From: Achatina immaculata
Lineage: Eukaryota > Mollusca > Gastropoda > Stylommatophora > Achatinidae
Length of the DNA: 64,000 nucleotides
Reading direction: 5' to 3'
Assembly: GCA_009760885.1 (NCBI GenBank)
Contig: CM019719.1
Span: 38,094,584 to 38,158,583, forward strand
Shown: positions 32,030 to 41,837 of the stretch, piece after piece
Layout: each line of letters opens with the position of its first letter
Numbering within the stretch: position 1 is the first letter of the stretch
Translations under genes and position numbers: made by a program
Notes under the pieces: generated by a model
Told to the model about the DNA's origin: nothing
Databases searched by the model: none
Seen by the model: the letters and a program-made list of their open reading frames with translations, nothing else

Positions 32030-32520
32030 CCTTCAGAGAATAGTAAACATCAAGGACCAAGAAAAAATAACCAGCTCCAAGGTTCTGCAGTGTAATGTCT
32101 GACATTACTAAGAAGTAGAAGACTGAAACATTTGGAACATGTAATAAGATTTGATGGCAGCTGTATTCCCAAGATTTAAACAGTGAACTTGGAAGGAGAA
32201 CAAGCGGTGAACTTAGATATTAAAGATATCATTAAGTCATCAATGCAAGATTTTTCTATTGACCATGACATCTGGGAAGAAATTGTGAAAGACTGTGTCA
32301 TCAAGAGAGTGACTCTGAACATGGGCACAGCATCATCTGAGGAAAAAATGAGGGCCAAACTTGACATTAGAAGATGCAAGCACAAGCAAGGAAAGTGGAT
32401 CTTGCAACTCAGATATTGTTTGCCATTACTTTGACTGGCTATGCAAATCCAGCATTGGTAGAGTCAGCAATGAGAGGAGCTTCTCTGCAAGACAATGCCT
32501 GACAATACCAACAGCAGCTG
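32030..32520 (+). mobile_element. Diverged LINE 3' remnant
   Basis: VNLEGEQAVNLDIKDIIKSS then WEEIVKDCVIKRVTLNMGTA and EEKMRAKLDIRRCKHKQG resembles the C-terminal end of LINEs that finish with 'DR..WR..v..G....e..R'. It is short and weak. Confidence 0.45.
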
Positions 32521-32671
32521 ATATCAGCCTGCTTTAAAATTTACTCCTTAGATGAAAGTACCAATATATCTCCTGTTGTGTAAGTCTAGTTCACATAGAA
32601 GTAAGTTCAAAAAAAATTCACACATTTTATTTAAGTTTTTAGAAAATTATGGTGTGTTTTACAACATAGCT

Positions 32672-33324
32672 CTCCCCTGGGAACAACTGTGTTAAGAACA
32701 CATTTATCTTAACATAGTCTTTGTGAGACAGGAACATAGATCTGTTCGCTTAAAAACTCCTTCCTACTTCTGTAGCCCAGAAACCTGTAGCAATCAACAC
32801 TAATTGTAATTGTTATTTTTGTAAAATGTAATGTTAGGTTGGTGGATAGATGGGGACATGGAGATTGGCGGCAGGGATGAGGAAAATCTAGTGTGAAACC
32901 AATGAATCCAGGACATGACAAGCCTATAGGTCTTTACAACAATGGCTATCAGAATGATGTACACAAAACAGAGCCAGCAGACTATAGGTGGCAGGGAATG
33001 GATATCATTGAGGCACTCATCAGATTCCTTATCCCATAGCCGAAGTGTCACTGTGGAACTGTCTCAAAGCCGTCTGGCCAGCCACCATTGCATGCTGGAT
33101 CTGACATGGAAAAGGGGCTTAAGTACAGCCACCAGAGGCTGGAAAACAAAAAGTTTTGGCCAGGCCAGCCTACACCACTGTCTTCATGGCAGTCCGATCA
33201 AGACCACAGTCTGCCCTAGCAAGGAAGGGTGCTGAAGTCGGAAGTACCCAGCCAAAAGGTGCATCACAAAAACCAGGGTACCACGTGTCATCGCCAGTGT
33301 GTGTATGAAGAAGAAGAAGAAGAA
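32672..33324 (+). mobile_element. Non-autonomous retroelement: LINE 5' region plus (GAA)n tail, copy with TSD
   Basis: 653 bp flanked by AACATAGCT at 32663-32671 and 33325-33333. It begins with the LINE 5' end (CCCTGGGAACAACTGTG), follows the LINE 5' region for about 600 bp up to CAGGGTACCACGTGTCATCG, and then jumps directly to TGTGTATGAAGAAGAAGAAG. The LINE copy at 34990-39936 instead continues into its protein from this junction. It has complete ends, and no protein is intact. Confidence 0.9.
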
Positions 33325-33737
33325 AACATAGCTTAATGCTACTTCCAGCACATGCGACACATTATAATGACATTTTTGCCAGTACTAATCTGTCCCAACC
33401 ATAATGTTCATCAGTGTTTCTTGATGTTGCCTTCATATTTTCTCCATCACTTATACTTGTAAAACTGAGTTTCAAGGAGCAAAATAAGATATTTGAGAGA
33501 TCCAATTGACAGTGACCTGTCAGTTGGCTTGGGAACTCTTTTTTCCAGCCATGTGTGCATAATGTTGGCATAATAACCTAGATCTCCCCTATGCACAAAG
33601 GGTAACTCTTAAGTGTTTCCTGACTTTGAAATCACAGTATATATGTCATTATTAAACATTTTAGGTATTTCTGCAAGCATTTTGGAGTGGATAATGAATG
33701 AACTAATAACTGTCTTGAGTGTTTTATATATATATAT

Positions 33738-33953
33738 ATCTGACAACTCACTACCAAAAATAGTACTAAGATGGACACCACAGGGGAGCAGAAGTAAGGG
33801 TAGACCAAAAGAGACATGAAGAAGAACAACAGAAAGGATGTTGAGCAATAGAGGGCTCACCTGGGCAAGAGCAGAAAAAAAGGCGAAGGACAGGCATTTG
33901 TGGAAAACCCTTGTGGAAGCCCCATGTGCCCTGGGCACTTAAGGTTCAGAGAT
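33738..33953 (+). mobile_element. GA-family LINE, 3' fragment
   Basis: DNSLPKIVLRWTPQGSRSK through the end CACTTAAGGTTCAGAGATAT. It sits between two (TA)n runs, which hide any duplication. Confidence 0.9.
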
Positions 33954-33971
33954 ATATATATATATATAGTA

Positions 33972-34132
33972 TCTTCTTATATCCTTCCCATGCCATTAAA
34001 CGTCACATAGGGCTTGCAAGGTAGTTCACCAATTTTTCCTGTTTTCGGCGAGCTTTTCAACCTCATCAGGGGATTTTATGCCTCTTAATTTGGCCTCTCT
34101 TAACAGTGTCCTCTTTAGAGTTTCCCGTAGTC
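33972..34132 (-). mobile_element. AAGAT-family LINE, 3' fragment
   Basis: TCTTATATCCTTCCCATGCC, then the TAATTTGGCCTCTCTTAAC segment, on the minus strand. It is diverged and directly adjoins the (TA)n run after the GA-family fragment. Confidence 0.85.
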
Positions 34133-34979
34133 AGTTTCTCGAATATTACCCACACCAAAAATAATATTTTGAAAAAGGCTTGAAAAAATCCAGTATGATC
34201 TCAGCATATTCAGATCTTCTTTTACAGTACTCATAAAAAATCTTTTGAATGTATTGGTGTTTATATGCATGAAATAACAGCTCATCAAAAATGTGTCACT
34301 CATTGTAATACACTAGACTGGATTCTTTGCTTAAGCCTTGAAGTGATTTTGATTTTTGATAATCTCAGTGTTTTCAGTTTATGATGTTGAGGATATTTCA
34401 CTTTTGACCAGAAATATCATCGGCCTTTAGTTAGAGTTTTCTGCAGTCTTTGTACTGAGCACAACATGCTGTCCATGTTGACTCCTTCATCACAGCTAGA
34501 TTTTAACAACTGAGACCCAGACTCATAATGAGAAGAAGTTTTGGCTCTCTCTTGCAAAGTTAGAGTTGTGGCCGTTTAAAGTTATGTCTGAAAGAAAAAA
34601 AAATCACTTTAAAGATTTGACTTGAAAAGTAGTGACTTGAGCTGGACTTGTGAGTTGACATTTTTTAGCAGACTGACTTAATTGTTTGATTACAGTGTTG
34701 TGCTCATCAGAGATGTTTAAGACAGTGCATGTTTCACTGATGTCATTTCCATATTTACTATAAAGTTTAATTAATATGAATCTGCAGTCTGCTCAGATTT
34801 GTCTCATTTTATTCAAGCAACATAAAGGGTGTAGACAGAGAAAAGAAGCCAAAGGACAGATAAAGATCTCATAATGTTTCTTAGGTTTATAAAAATGTCC
34901 AGATAATCCATATAGTAATTGCAAAGTATTATTTTATATTTTTAAAATACATTTTATCTTTGTTCTTTATCAAATCTAT
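34133..34979. other. No recognisable gene
   Basis: AT-rich. A GACTTG-rich patch at about 34613-34690 recurs at about 40270-40390 and weakly at 20-60. It may be a decayed DNA-transposon relic. Confidence 0.45.
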
Positions 34980-35023
34980 AACAAATAATCTTCTTCTTCT
35001 TCCTCTTCATTCGCATTGTCTGT

Positions 35024-36104
35024 CTATATCTGCAGTCCTGTCTCTTGGATAAATTTCACTGTTTTTTGTAATTCATGTATGGAACCATAGAGCTTATCTT
35101 CTTTAGTGGTTTCACTGGGCCAGTAATTATTTCTCAGTATCTCATAGTTGGTGCAGTTCTGGAGGATATGTTCCACAGTTTGCGGCACCTGGGCACATGT
35201 ACATAGATTAGTAGTACCAACCTTAAACTTTGTATACATATGACTTTGGAGTCGGCTGTGTACTGTTCGGAGACGGAAGATGGTGACTTGTTCCTTTTTG
35301 TTTAGCATGTGGTGGTGTTTGTGACTTCCTGTAGGTTTTTATCATGCTTTTCTTCTGATTATAGGTGATTGGTATGTCTGGTTGCTCCATTTCAGTGCCC
35401 TCTTTGGCCAGATGGTCAGCTTTCTCATTGCCTGGTATCCCACAGTGGGAGGGAACCCATTGCAAAGTGACTCCATGTTGTAAGCCAATTTTTGACAAGG
35501 CATCCTTAAGGTTTGGTAGTTTGTTGCACTGAAGAGCTTCCAGTACTGATCTTGCATCTGTGAGAATTACTACAGGACATGTATCAATTCTGGAGTCTGA
35601 TAGTTTTTCAACTGCAGCAATAATTGCCCTAACTTCTGCATCATAGTTGTTGCAGTGTTTTCCAGTGGGTATGGAAATCTTGTCAGTGGTGTTGTTTGGA
35701 TATTCAATATGTGCTCGTGCCCCTCCATTCTTTATGGCATTATGTGCAGATCCATCTGTATACACACGTATCCAGGTGTCACATGGATATTTATCATCTA
35801 GAACACTAAGTGTGGCTGTTGATCTTACAAGACTGCTCTGCATCTCACCATTCTGCACACCTTTCACATCAGTCTGAATAGTTATTTGTGTATAATCTGC
35901 TTCTTTCCATGGTGTATGGTCTGGTACAGATGATAATGGAGCGACTACAGTTGGGAGGTCAGGTATTAGCTTACACATACGCTTGGCCTGATGAATGAAG
36001 CTGCTTCTTTTAAGCCATCTTAGTGCCAAGTTATTGAATCTCTCCTTCAGGGGATGGCTTACAGAGCTAAGGAATTTCTCTCCCACGGCAGACCTTTTTT
36101 CCAT
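35024..36104 (-). pseudogene. LINE RNase H and C-terminal Cys/His motif
   Basis: RNase H active residues are all visible: VYTDGSAHNA (Asp), NYDAEVRAI (Glu), ILTDARSV (Asp) and WVPSHCGIPGNEKADHLAKE (His, Asp). A shift near 35270 moves the reading into the frame with CTCAQVPQTVEHILQNC, a CCHC-type knuckle, ending at QETGLQI before the very short 3' UTR and (GAA)n. Confidence 0.88.
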
Positions 36105-36637
36105 ACTTTATCAAAGACTTTCTTCAGGTCTGTCCACTCTGCTAGTACAAGGTTTTTCTCTTGGAATGCATCCTCAATCTCTTGAGAGAGATAGGTCACT
36201 TGATCTTCCATACTGTAGTACTGCCTAAATCCTGCTTGTTGTGGAACGAGAAGGTTTTCACTTTCTAGGTACCATTTTAGTCTCAGGTCAATGATGCATT
36301 CCATCGTTTTGCATAGGCAGCTAGTGAGACTGATTGGCCTGTAGCTGGAGGCAGTATCACTGTTTTTCCCTGGCTTTAGCAGTGGTACTATGCTTGCTTC
36401 CTTCCAGATTTGAGGTAACTTACCTGTGCTCCAGCACATATTGAAAATATCCAACAGCTTTCCTATTGCTGCCATTCCCAGGTTCTTGATCATTTTGTTG
36501 GACACTCCATCTGGTCCTGGTGATTTCCTTGGTTTCAGTTTACTAACTGCTAGGTCTAACTCACTGCGTATGATTGGTGCATCCATGACCTCCACTTTTC
36601 TGACTTGTTCCTCTTCTTTCTGTAGGTCAGTGTGCAC
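36059..36637 (-). pseudogene. LINE reverse transcriptase, N-terminal blocks only
   Basis: LKPRKSPGPDGVSNKMIKN, ASIVPLLKPGKNSDTASSYR and then PISLTS, VPQQAGFRQYYS and VFDKVWKKGL are the first RT blocks. The sequence then jumps to a segment that normally lies after the RT thumb (SHPLKERFNNLALRWLKRSS). About 300 residues, including the catalytic YADD/FADD block, are missing. Confidence 0.85.
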
Positions 36638-36828
36638 TGTACACTCTTTCTCTGGATGGATATCAATGTTGCAGTCCTGTGCAAATATGCGAGCAAAGTG
36701 ATCTGCTACCTGCTTACCTGTAAGAGCTTTCCCATCCTCTATTGGTGTAATCTTTGTACTTCTTCCAGTACTCTCATCATTTAACTGTTTGATTAGTTTC
36801 CACAGTTTCCTTCCATCCTTTTCAAAGT

Positions 36829-38064
36829 TTAGGGACTCTGTTTTCTCTCTCCAAATTTCCCATCTGGCTTACAGCTTGGCTCTCTGAAATTTGGCCTTAG
36901 AATGTTGGTAATTAGTGTAGTGTTCTTGGCATGGTCTATTTTCTGCTTGCTTTCGAGCTGCTTCCACGTCATCATGGAGTTTTCCCAGCTCACTAGACCA
37001 GTATGGTTTATAGTCCCCGCGAGCTCCTCTGGGAATGGTTTCACGAGTGGCCTGAAGAATACAAGCATTGAATTCCTTCACTATGCTGTTAATATCCTTA
37101 CCTTCTATGGACAGCTGTCCCACCAGGATACCTGTGCGATGTCTGTACATTGTCGAGTTTGCTTTTTTATAGTTCCATCTAGGGAGAGGGCTACTGGTGT
37201 TAAGGAGCTCATTTTCTGTTGTCAGGAAGACTGGTCGATGGTCGCTACCTCCAAGTTGTTTTCCAACTTCACATGTAATGTTCCACTTCAGATCTGGAGA
37301 GTGGAATGTCAGATCTGGTGTTGAGGTTGTATGCCAAGCCCTTGAGTAAAATGTTGGGGGATCCATTGGCTGGTTGATCAGGAGAAGTCCATTATCATCC
37401 TGCAAGCTCTCAACTTCCTCGCCTCTCTTGTCTATGTGGTCCTCCAGCTCTGGGAATGGCTGTTAAAATCGCCACAGACCATCAGTCTTTCTTTGTGTGG
37501 GATTGTTTCTAAAGCAAGTGGGCGGTCATTAGGACAGTAATAGTTAAGGAGGTGGAAATCTGTATTACTACTTTTTAAATGGATCATCTGGTATTCGGCT
37601 CCTTCCATGTACACTCCCACCTGACATGCACTGATGTTATTCTTAACAAGTGTGAGTACTCCTCCTTTTCTTCTGTCCTGTCGGTCTGATCTAAAACACT
37701 GGTAGCCTCTGATTTTAAAGGCGGCATCTTTGGTTAGGTGTGTCTCCTGTATGCAGCATATACTTACCTGTTCTGCAAAAAGTATGTTCTCTAGTTCCAC
37801 CTTTTTGCTATAGCCATCTCTAACACAGCTGACACCCTCAGCATTCCACTGCATTATTTTAAGTTCTTGCTTTTTGGCTGTTTTCTTCCGTTGTATTTTT
37901 TGGCCAGTAGCTCTACTCTCATGTCTCCTAACTCCACAAGATGAACTGAGAGGACCTCCAGTAGCATTGGGTGGACCCTTTCGAGGCAGGGGGCTTGGCA
38001 CTGCACCTGCCTGGTTAATCTTCACAGGGCGAGCACCATATTTGAATACTGCAGATAGAGACAT
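36829..38064 (-). pseudogene. LINE endonuclease (APE type), frame-shifted
   Basis: Starts with ATG at 38064. Endonuclease motifs in order are KIMQWNAEGVS (catalytic Asn strand), CCIQETHL (catalytic Glu), MVCGDFNSHSQSW (Asp/Asn) and, after a frame shift near 37410, LGGSDHRPVF (Ser-Asp-His). The N-terminal ~60 residues are basic and Pro-rich (RPVKINQAGAVPSPLPRKG). All active-site residues are visible, but at least two shifts break the frame. The enzyme would nick target DNA for target-primed reverse transcription. Confidence 0.85.
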
Positions 38065-38628
38065 TTCATTAGCGATAATGCGTGTTACCCTGATTTTTGC
38101 GATGCGCCTTTTGGCTGGGTAACTCCAACTTCAACACCTTTCCTTGCTAGGGCAGACTGTGGTCTTGCTCGGACTGCCATGAAGACAGTGTGGCTAGCCT
38201 GGCCAAAACTTTGTTTTCCAGCCTCCATTGGCTGTATGTAAGTCCCTTCTCCATGTCAGATGGTTTTGAGACAGTTCCACAAAGACACTCTGACTTTGAG
38301 ATGAGGAATCTGATGAGTGCTTCAACGATATCCATTCCCCGCCACCTATAGTCTGCTGGCTCTGTTTTGTGTACATCATTCTGATAGCCATTGTTGTAAA
38401 GACCCATAGACTTGTCACGTCCTGGATTCATTGGTTTCACACCAGACTTCCCTCATCCCTGCCAGAGATCTCCATGTCCCCATCCGTCCACCAACCTGAC
38501 ATTACATTTTACAAAAATAACAATTACAATTAGTGTTGATTGCTACAAGTTTCTTGGATACAGAAGTAGGTCAGAGTTTCTAAGCAAACAGATCTATGTT
38601 CCCTGTCTCACAAACACTATGTTAAGAT

Positions 38629-39889
38629 GGTTCTAAGGACTGCAAACGCGCCACAAACAGCCTCTGGCAGTCAAGTCCAGCTCCTGGCCTTTCCGTGGCA
38701 GAACTGTTTAAACTGACAGGAGAAGGGGCGAAGGCGAATACCTGGCGCCTGAAAACCAGTTACTTAGGGTAGATGAGTGGCACGTTTGGTAGCTCATCTG
38801 CCGCTGTTGGCGAGATCTTCAGCTGCCGTGCGTGGAGCGGTGCTCCTCCCGGCCAATGAAGAAATTTGCAAATGAGGTTGCCGCGAAGCATCACTGTGGA
38901 AAAGGTGGTAGAAAGGATAAAGCGAAGCAAACAGTCAAATCACGGCACCTCTGGTCTGGAGGTCGGCCACGTCCTGAGTGCAGTCATATCGGGTGAAATG
39001 CATGAACCGCCTTGTCCCAGAGGTTAAGACACTGCTGGCGAGACTCTTCAAATGCCGCGCGTGGAGTGAAGCTCCTCCCAGTTAAGGAAGTAAATGCGGA
39101 AAAGAAATAAAGGTTGCTGTGCGGAGCCGATGGGAAAAGGTGGTGGAAAGTGAAGTTTAACCGGTATGTCCAGTAGTATCGCTACGAGAGCTATACCACG
39201 GCACCTCTGCTCTCCCGTCCCAAACACGCCCATTCTGGGATAATGCATAAACCGGCTCAACCCAGGGGTAGAAGTCACTAGTGGCGAGGATTCGTCCTCC
39301 TGGACAAAAGCTCCATCCTGGTCACAACTAGGAAGGGTAGCGGCCACGACCGCAAAATGCTGAAGTCGGAGACACTGGACCAGGGAAGTCTAGATAGGCA
39401 ACCACCTCTCACTTGGCGGGGATGTTTGCGTATCCTAATCACGCTGAGGTTTTCCAGTGAGAAAGTCCAACCCTGGACTGGATGGGCAACCACCTCTCAC
39501 CCGGCGGTGATACACGGGTATCTCAAAACACGTCGAGGTTTTCCGGTGAGAAAGTCCAACTCTGGCCTGGGTGGGCTACCGCCTCTCACCCAGCGGGGAT
39601 GCACTGATATCCTAAACACGTCGAGGTCTTCCGGTGAGAAAGTCCAACCCTAGACTAAACTGGTGCAATGAAAACCACGGTGTCACGCAATCCCGCTTCC
39701 GAGACCCACCAAGAATACAGGCTAAAGCACTGTGATACTCTGAACCCCTTGTGGTCCTCTCGTGGATCTCGTGTGGTCTATTTTGGACCACACAGGGGAC
39801 CACGGGACCTAACGAGGACCACAGGCGTGAATTCAGTAGGTTCACAGTACGGTTTTTGGTGGTAGAAGTGAATGAAGAAGAAGAAGAAG
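38629..39889 (+). mobile_element. GC-rich GAA-tailed retroelement, TSD-bounded copy
   Basis: 1,261 bp with a perfect 13-bp duplication, ACTATGTTAAGAT, at 38616-38628 and 39890-39902. It is inserted head-to-head into the 5' region of the Ingi-like LINE. The 3' end is GGTAGAAGTGAATGAAGAAG then (GAA)n, like the LINE's GCGAATGAAGAGGAAGAAG. Inside are three ~89-bp units (GGTGAGAAAGTCCAAC type, 39420-39650) and a two-fold GCGTGGAG...GCTCCTCCC segment (38830, 39060). It has no recognisable protein. It is GC-rich against an AT-rich genome. Long copies also lie at 14645 and 40412. Confidence 0.92.
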
Positions 39890-39936
39890 ACTATGTTAAG
39901 ATAAGTGTGCTCTTAACACGTTTGTTCCCAGGGAAC

Positions 39937-40411
39937 AACAAATAATAAAAGTCACAAAATTTCAAGCCTTACAAGTAGTAGTTACTTCTCTTTAAAAACA
40001 CTCACAAACAAGCATTCACTCTCATGGATTGTGATGGTTTACAGAAGATATAACTGTTTCTATCTGATTTTAGTGCTATGTAAAATTAAAATGAATAAAT
40101 GACTACTAAAATACACATTTAAGTGATAAATAGTATATACACATTGTGTGTTATTTTAAAAAATTACTTTAGTTTCTTCACTTTCATGATTCTCAGCACT
40201 TAGTGTATGCTACAATAAATCATTTTTAATAACATTTATCTGGTAACTAGAACTAGTAATCAGTCTTTAAAATTTTGACTTGTGGATTCCACACTTGATT
40301 TGAAGCTGCTTGCAAAGACTTTAGACCTGACTTAAAACCTGAAGGTAGTAGCATGAGACTTGACTTCAGATTTGCCATCAAGGACTCAAATGCAACATTT
40401 CAAACTGGCTT
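39937..40411 (+). other. Intron sequence with a GACTTG-rich patch
   Basis: AT-rich. Degenerate ACTTGA/GACTTG motifs at 40270-40390 resemble those near 34613 and 20-60. No gene. Confidence 0.45.
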
Positions 40412-41156
40412 CTTCTTCTTCTTCTTCTTCGTTCACTTCTACCACCAAAAACCGCACTGTGAACCTACTGAATTCACGCATGTGGTCCTCGTTAGGTCCC
40501 GTGGTCCCCTGTGTGGTCCAAAATAGACCACACGAGTTCCACGAAAGGACCACAAGGGGTTCAGAGTATCACAGTGCTTTAGCCTGTATTCTTGGTGGGT
40601 CTCGGAAGCGGGATTGCGTGACACTGTGGTTTTCATTGCACCAGTTTGGTCTAGGGTTGGACTTTCTCACCGGAAGACCTCGACATGTTTGGAATATCAG
40701 TGCATCCCCGCTGGGTGAGAGGCGTTAGCCCACCCAGGCCAGAGTTGGACTTTCTCACCGGAAAACCTCGACGTGTTTTGAGATACCCGTGTATCACCGC
40801 CGGGTGAGAGGTGGTTGCCCATCCAGTCCAGGGTTGGACTTTCTCACCGGAAAACCTCAGCGTGATTAGGATACGCAGACATCCCCGCCGGGTGAGAGGT
40901 GGTTGCCTATCTAGACTTCCCTGGTCCAGTGTCTCCGACTTCAGCATTTTGCGGTCGTGGCCGCTACCCTTCCTAGTTGTGACCAGGATGGAGCTTTTGT
41001 CCAGGAGGACGAATCCTCGCCACTAGTGACTTCTATCCCTGGGTTGAGCCGGTTTAGGCATTTCCCAGTATGGGCGTGTTTGGGACGGGACGGACCTCTA
41101 GGGCAGAGGTACTGTGACATTCATAGCCTTCAAGATTCACCCCTGGTATGAGCCGA
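40412..41156 (-). mobile_element. GC-rich GAA-tailed retroelement, 5'-truncated, with TSD
   Basis: 745 bp flanked by CAAACTGGCTT at 40401-40411 and 41157-41167. On the minus strand it ends in (GAA)n. Three ~89-bp units are spaced at 40656, 40745 and 40834. The 5' truncation is as expected of target-primed insertion. Confidence 0.92.
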
Positions 41157-41404
41157 CAAACTGGCTTAAAATTCTTTTCATTTTTGTTTCTGTTTAGGTA
41201 AATCTGCCTTATGTAACATATATAACAAATTAAAAGCAATGAATCATTTTGCAATGACAGTACAGTAAGATATAGAGCGCCTATACCGTCTCATTGTAAA
41301 TCTAAACTTTTTAGGCTTTATTATTTCCTAACATTAAACCACACAGAGTACTATATTTCAGTTTTTTTTTCAAAGATTTTTACTTCATATATCAATTTTT
41401 ATAG

Positions 41405-41605
41405 CACTTCAAGACATCTTGGATAGTGGAGCACACCAGAGTTCTCTTGGTTCTGATGAGTCTGTTAAAAATCATCCTTCCAAAGAAGCATGTGGACAAG
41501 AAGAAGATATAAATGTAGATGAGGATACTGACAGCTATGTTGTACTGTTTACTGGACAACTCTATTTTTACAATCTGAGAGTCATCTTTGAGTCTTTCGA
41601 AAGAG
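41405..41605 (+). CDS. SNTX-AIG1-Hint gene, exon 5
   Basis: A 201-nt exon (acceptor TCAATTTTTATAG, donor AAAGAG|GTGACT), phase 1 at both ends and in step with its neighbours. It opens with an acidic, Ser-rich linker (LDSGAHQSSLGSDESVKNH, then EEDINVDEDTD) and ends with a hydrophobic strand-turn segment, SYVVLFTGQLYFYNLRVIFE. It most likely links the SNTX-like part to the GTPase part. No TE similarity is seen. It is separated by a 15.7-kb repeat-filled intron from exon 4. Confidence 0.62.
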
Positions 41606-41837
41606 GTGACTTTCCATTTTTGAAACATTTCCAATAGTTCATTCAATAATTCATCTACTCAGCTTGTTCTCAGTCAGGAAATGTTTCACAACCAGTTAGA
41701 ATACCATAACGTTCCATTATGTAAGAGCAATTTGTAAATCTTAGTCAGTGCTACACATATTAATTACAGAAGGTAATCAACACACATAATTGCCATTATA
41801 ATAAAATTTCAAAGCATGAAACACTTTACAGAGAAGT

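Larger units (their letters stand above)
34990..39936 (-). mobile_element. Ingi/I-like LINE with RNase H, both ends present, with TSD
   Basis: Flanked by AACAAATAAT at 34980-34989 and 39937-39946. On the minus strand it starts CCCTGGGAACAAACGTG and ends in (GAA)n. It is interrupted near its 5' end by a GC-rich element (38629-39889). Without that it is about 3.7 kb. Gene order is 5' region, endonuclease, reverse transcriptase, RNase H, Cys/His motif. An internal deletion at about 36100 removes the reverse transcriptase core, so the intact element should be near 4.6 kb. APE endonuclease plus RNase H place it among I/Ingi-like clades. The clade is inference. Confidence 0.9.

Noticed and set aside
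35223..36104. Host RNase H gene
   Set aside because: RNase H with a CCHC knuckle lies in line with endonuclease and RT remnants inside a TSD-bounded LINE.
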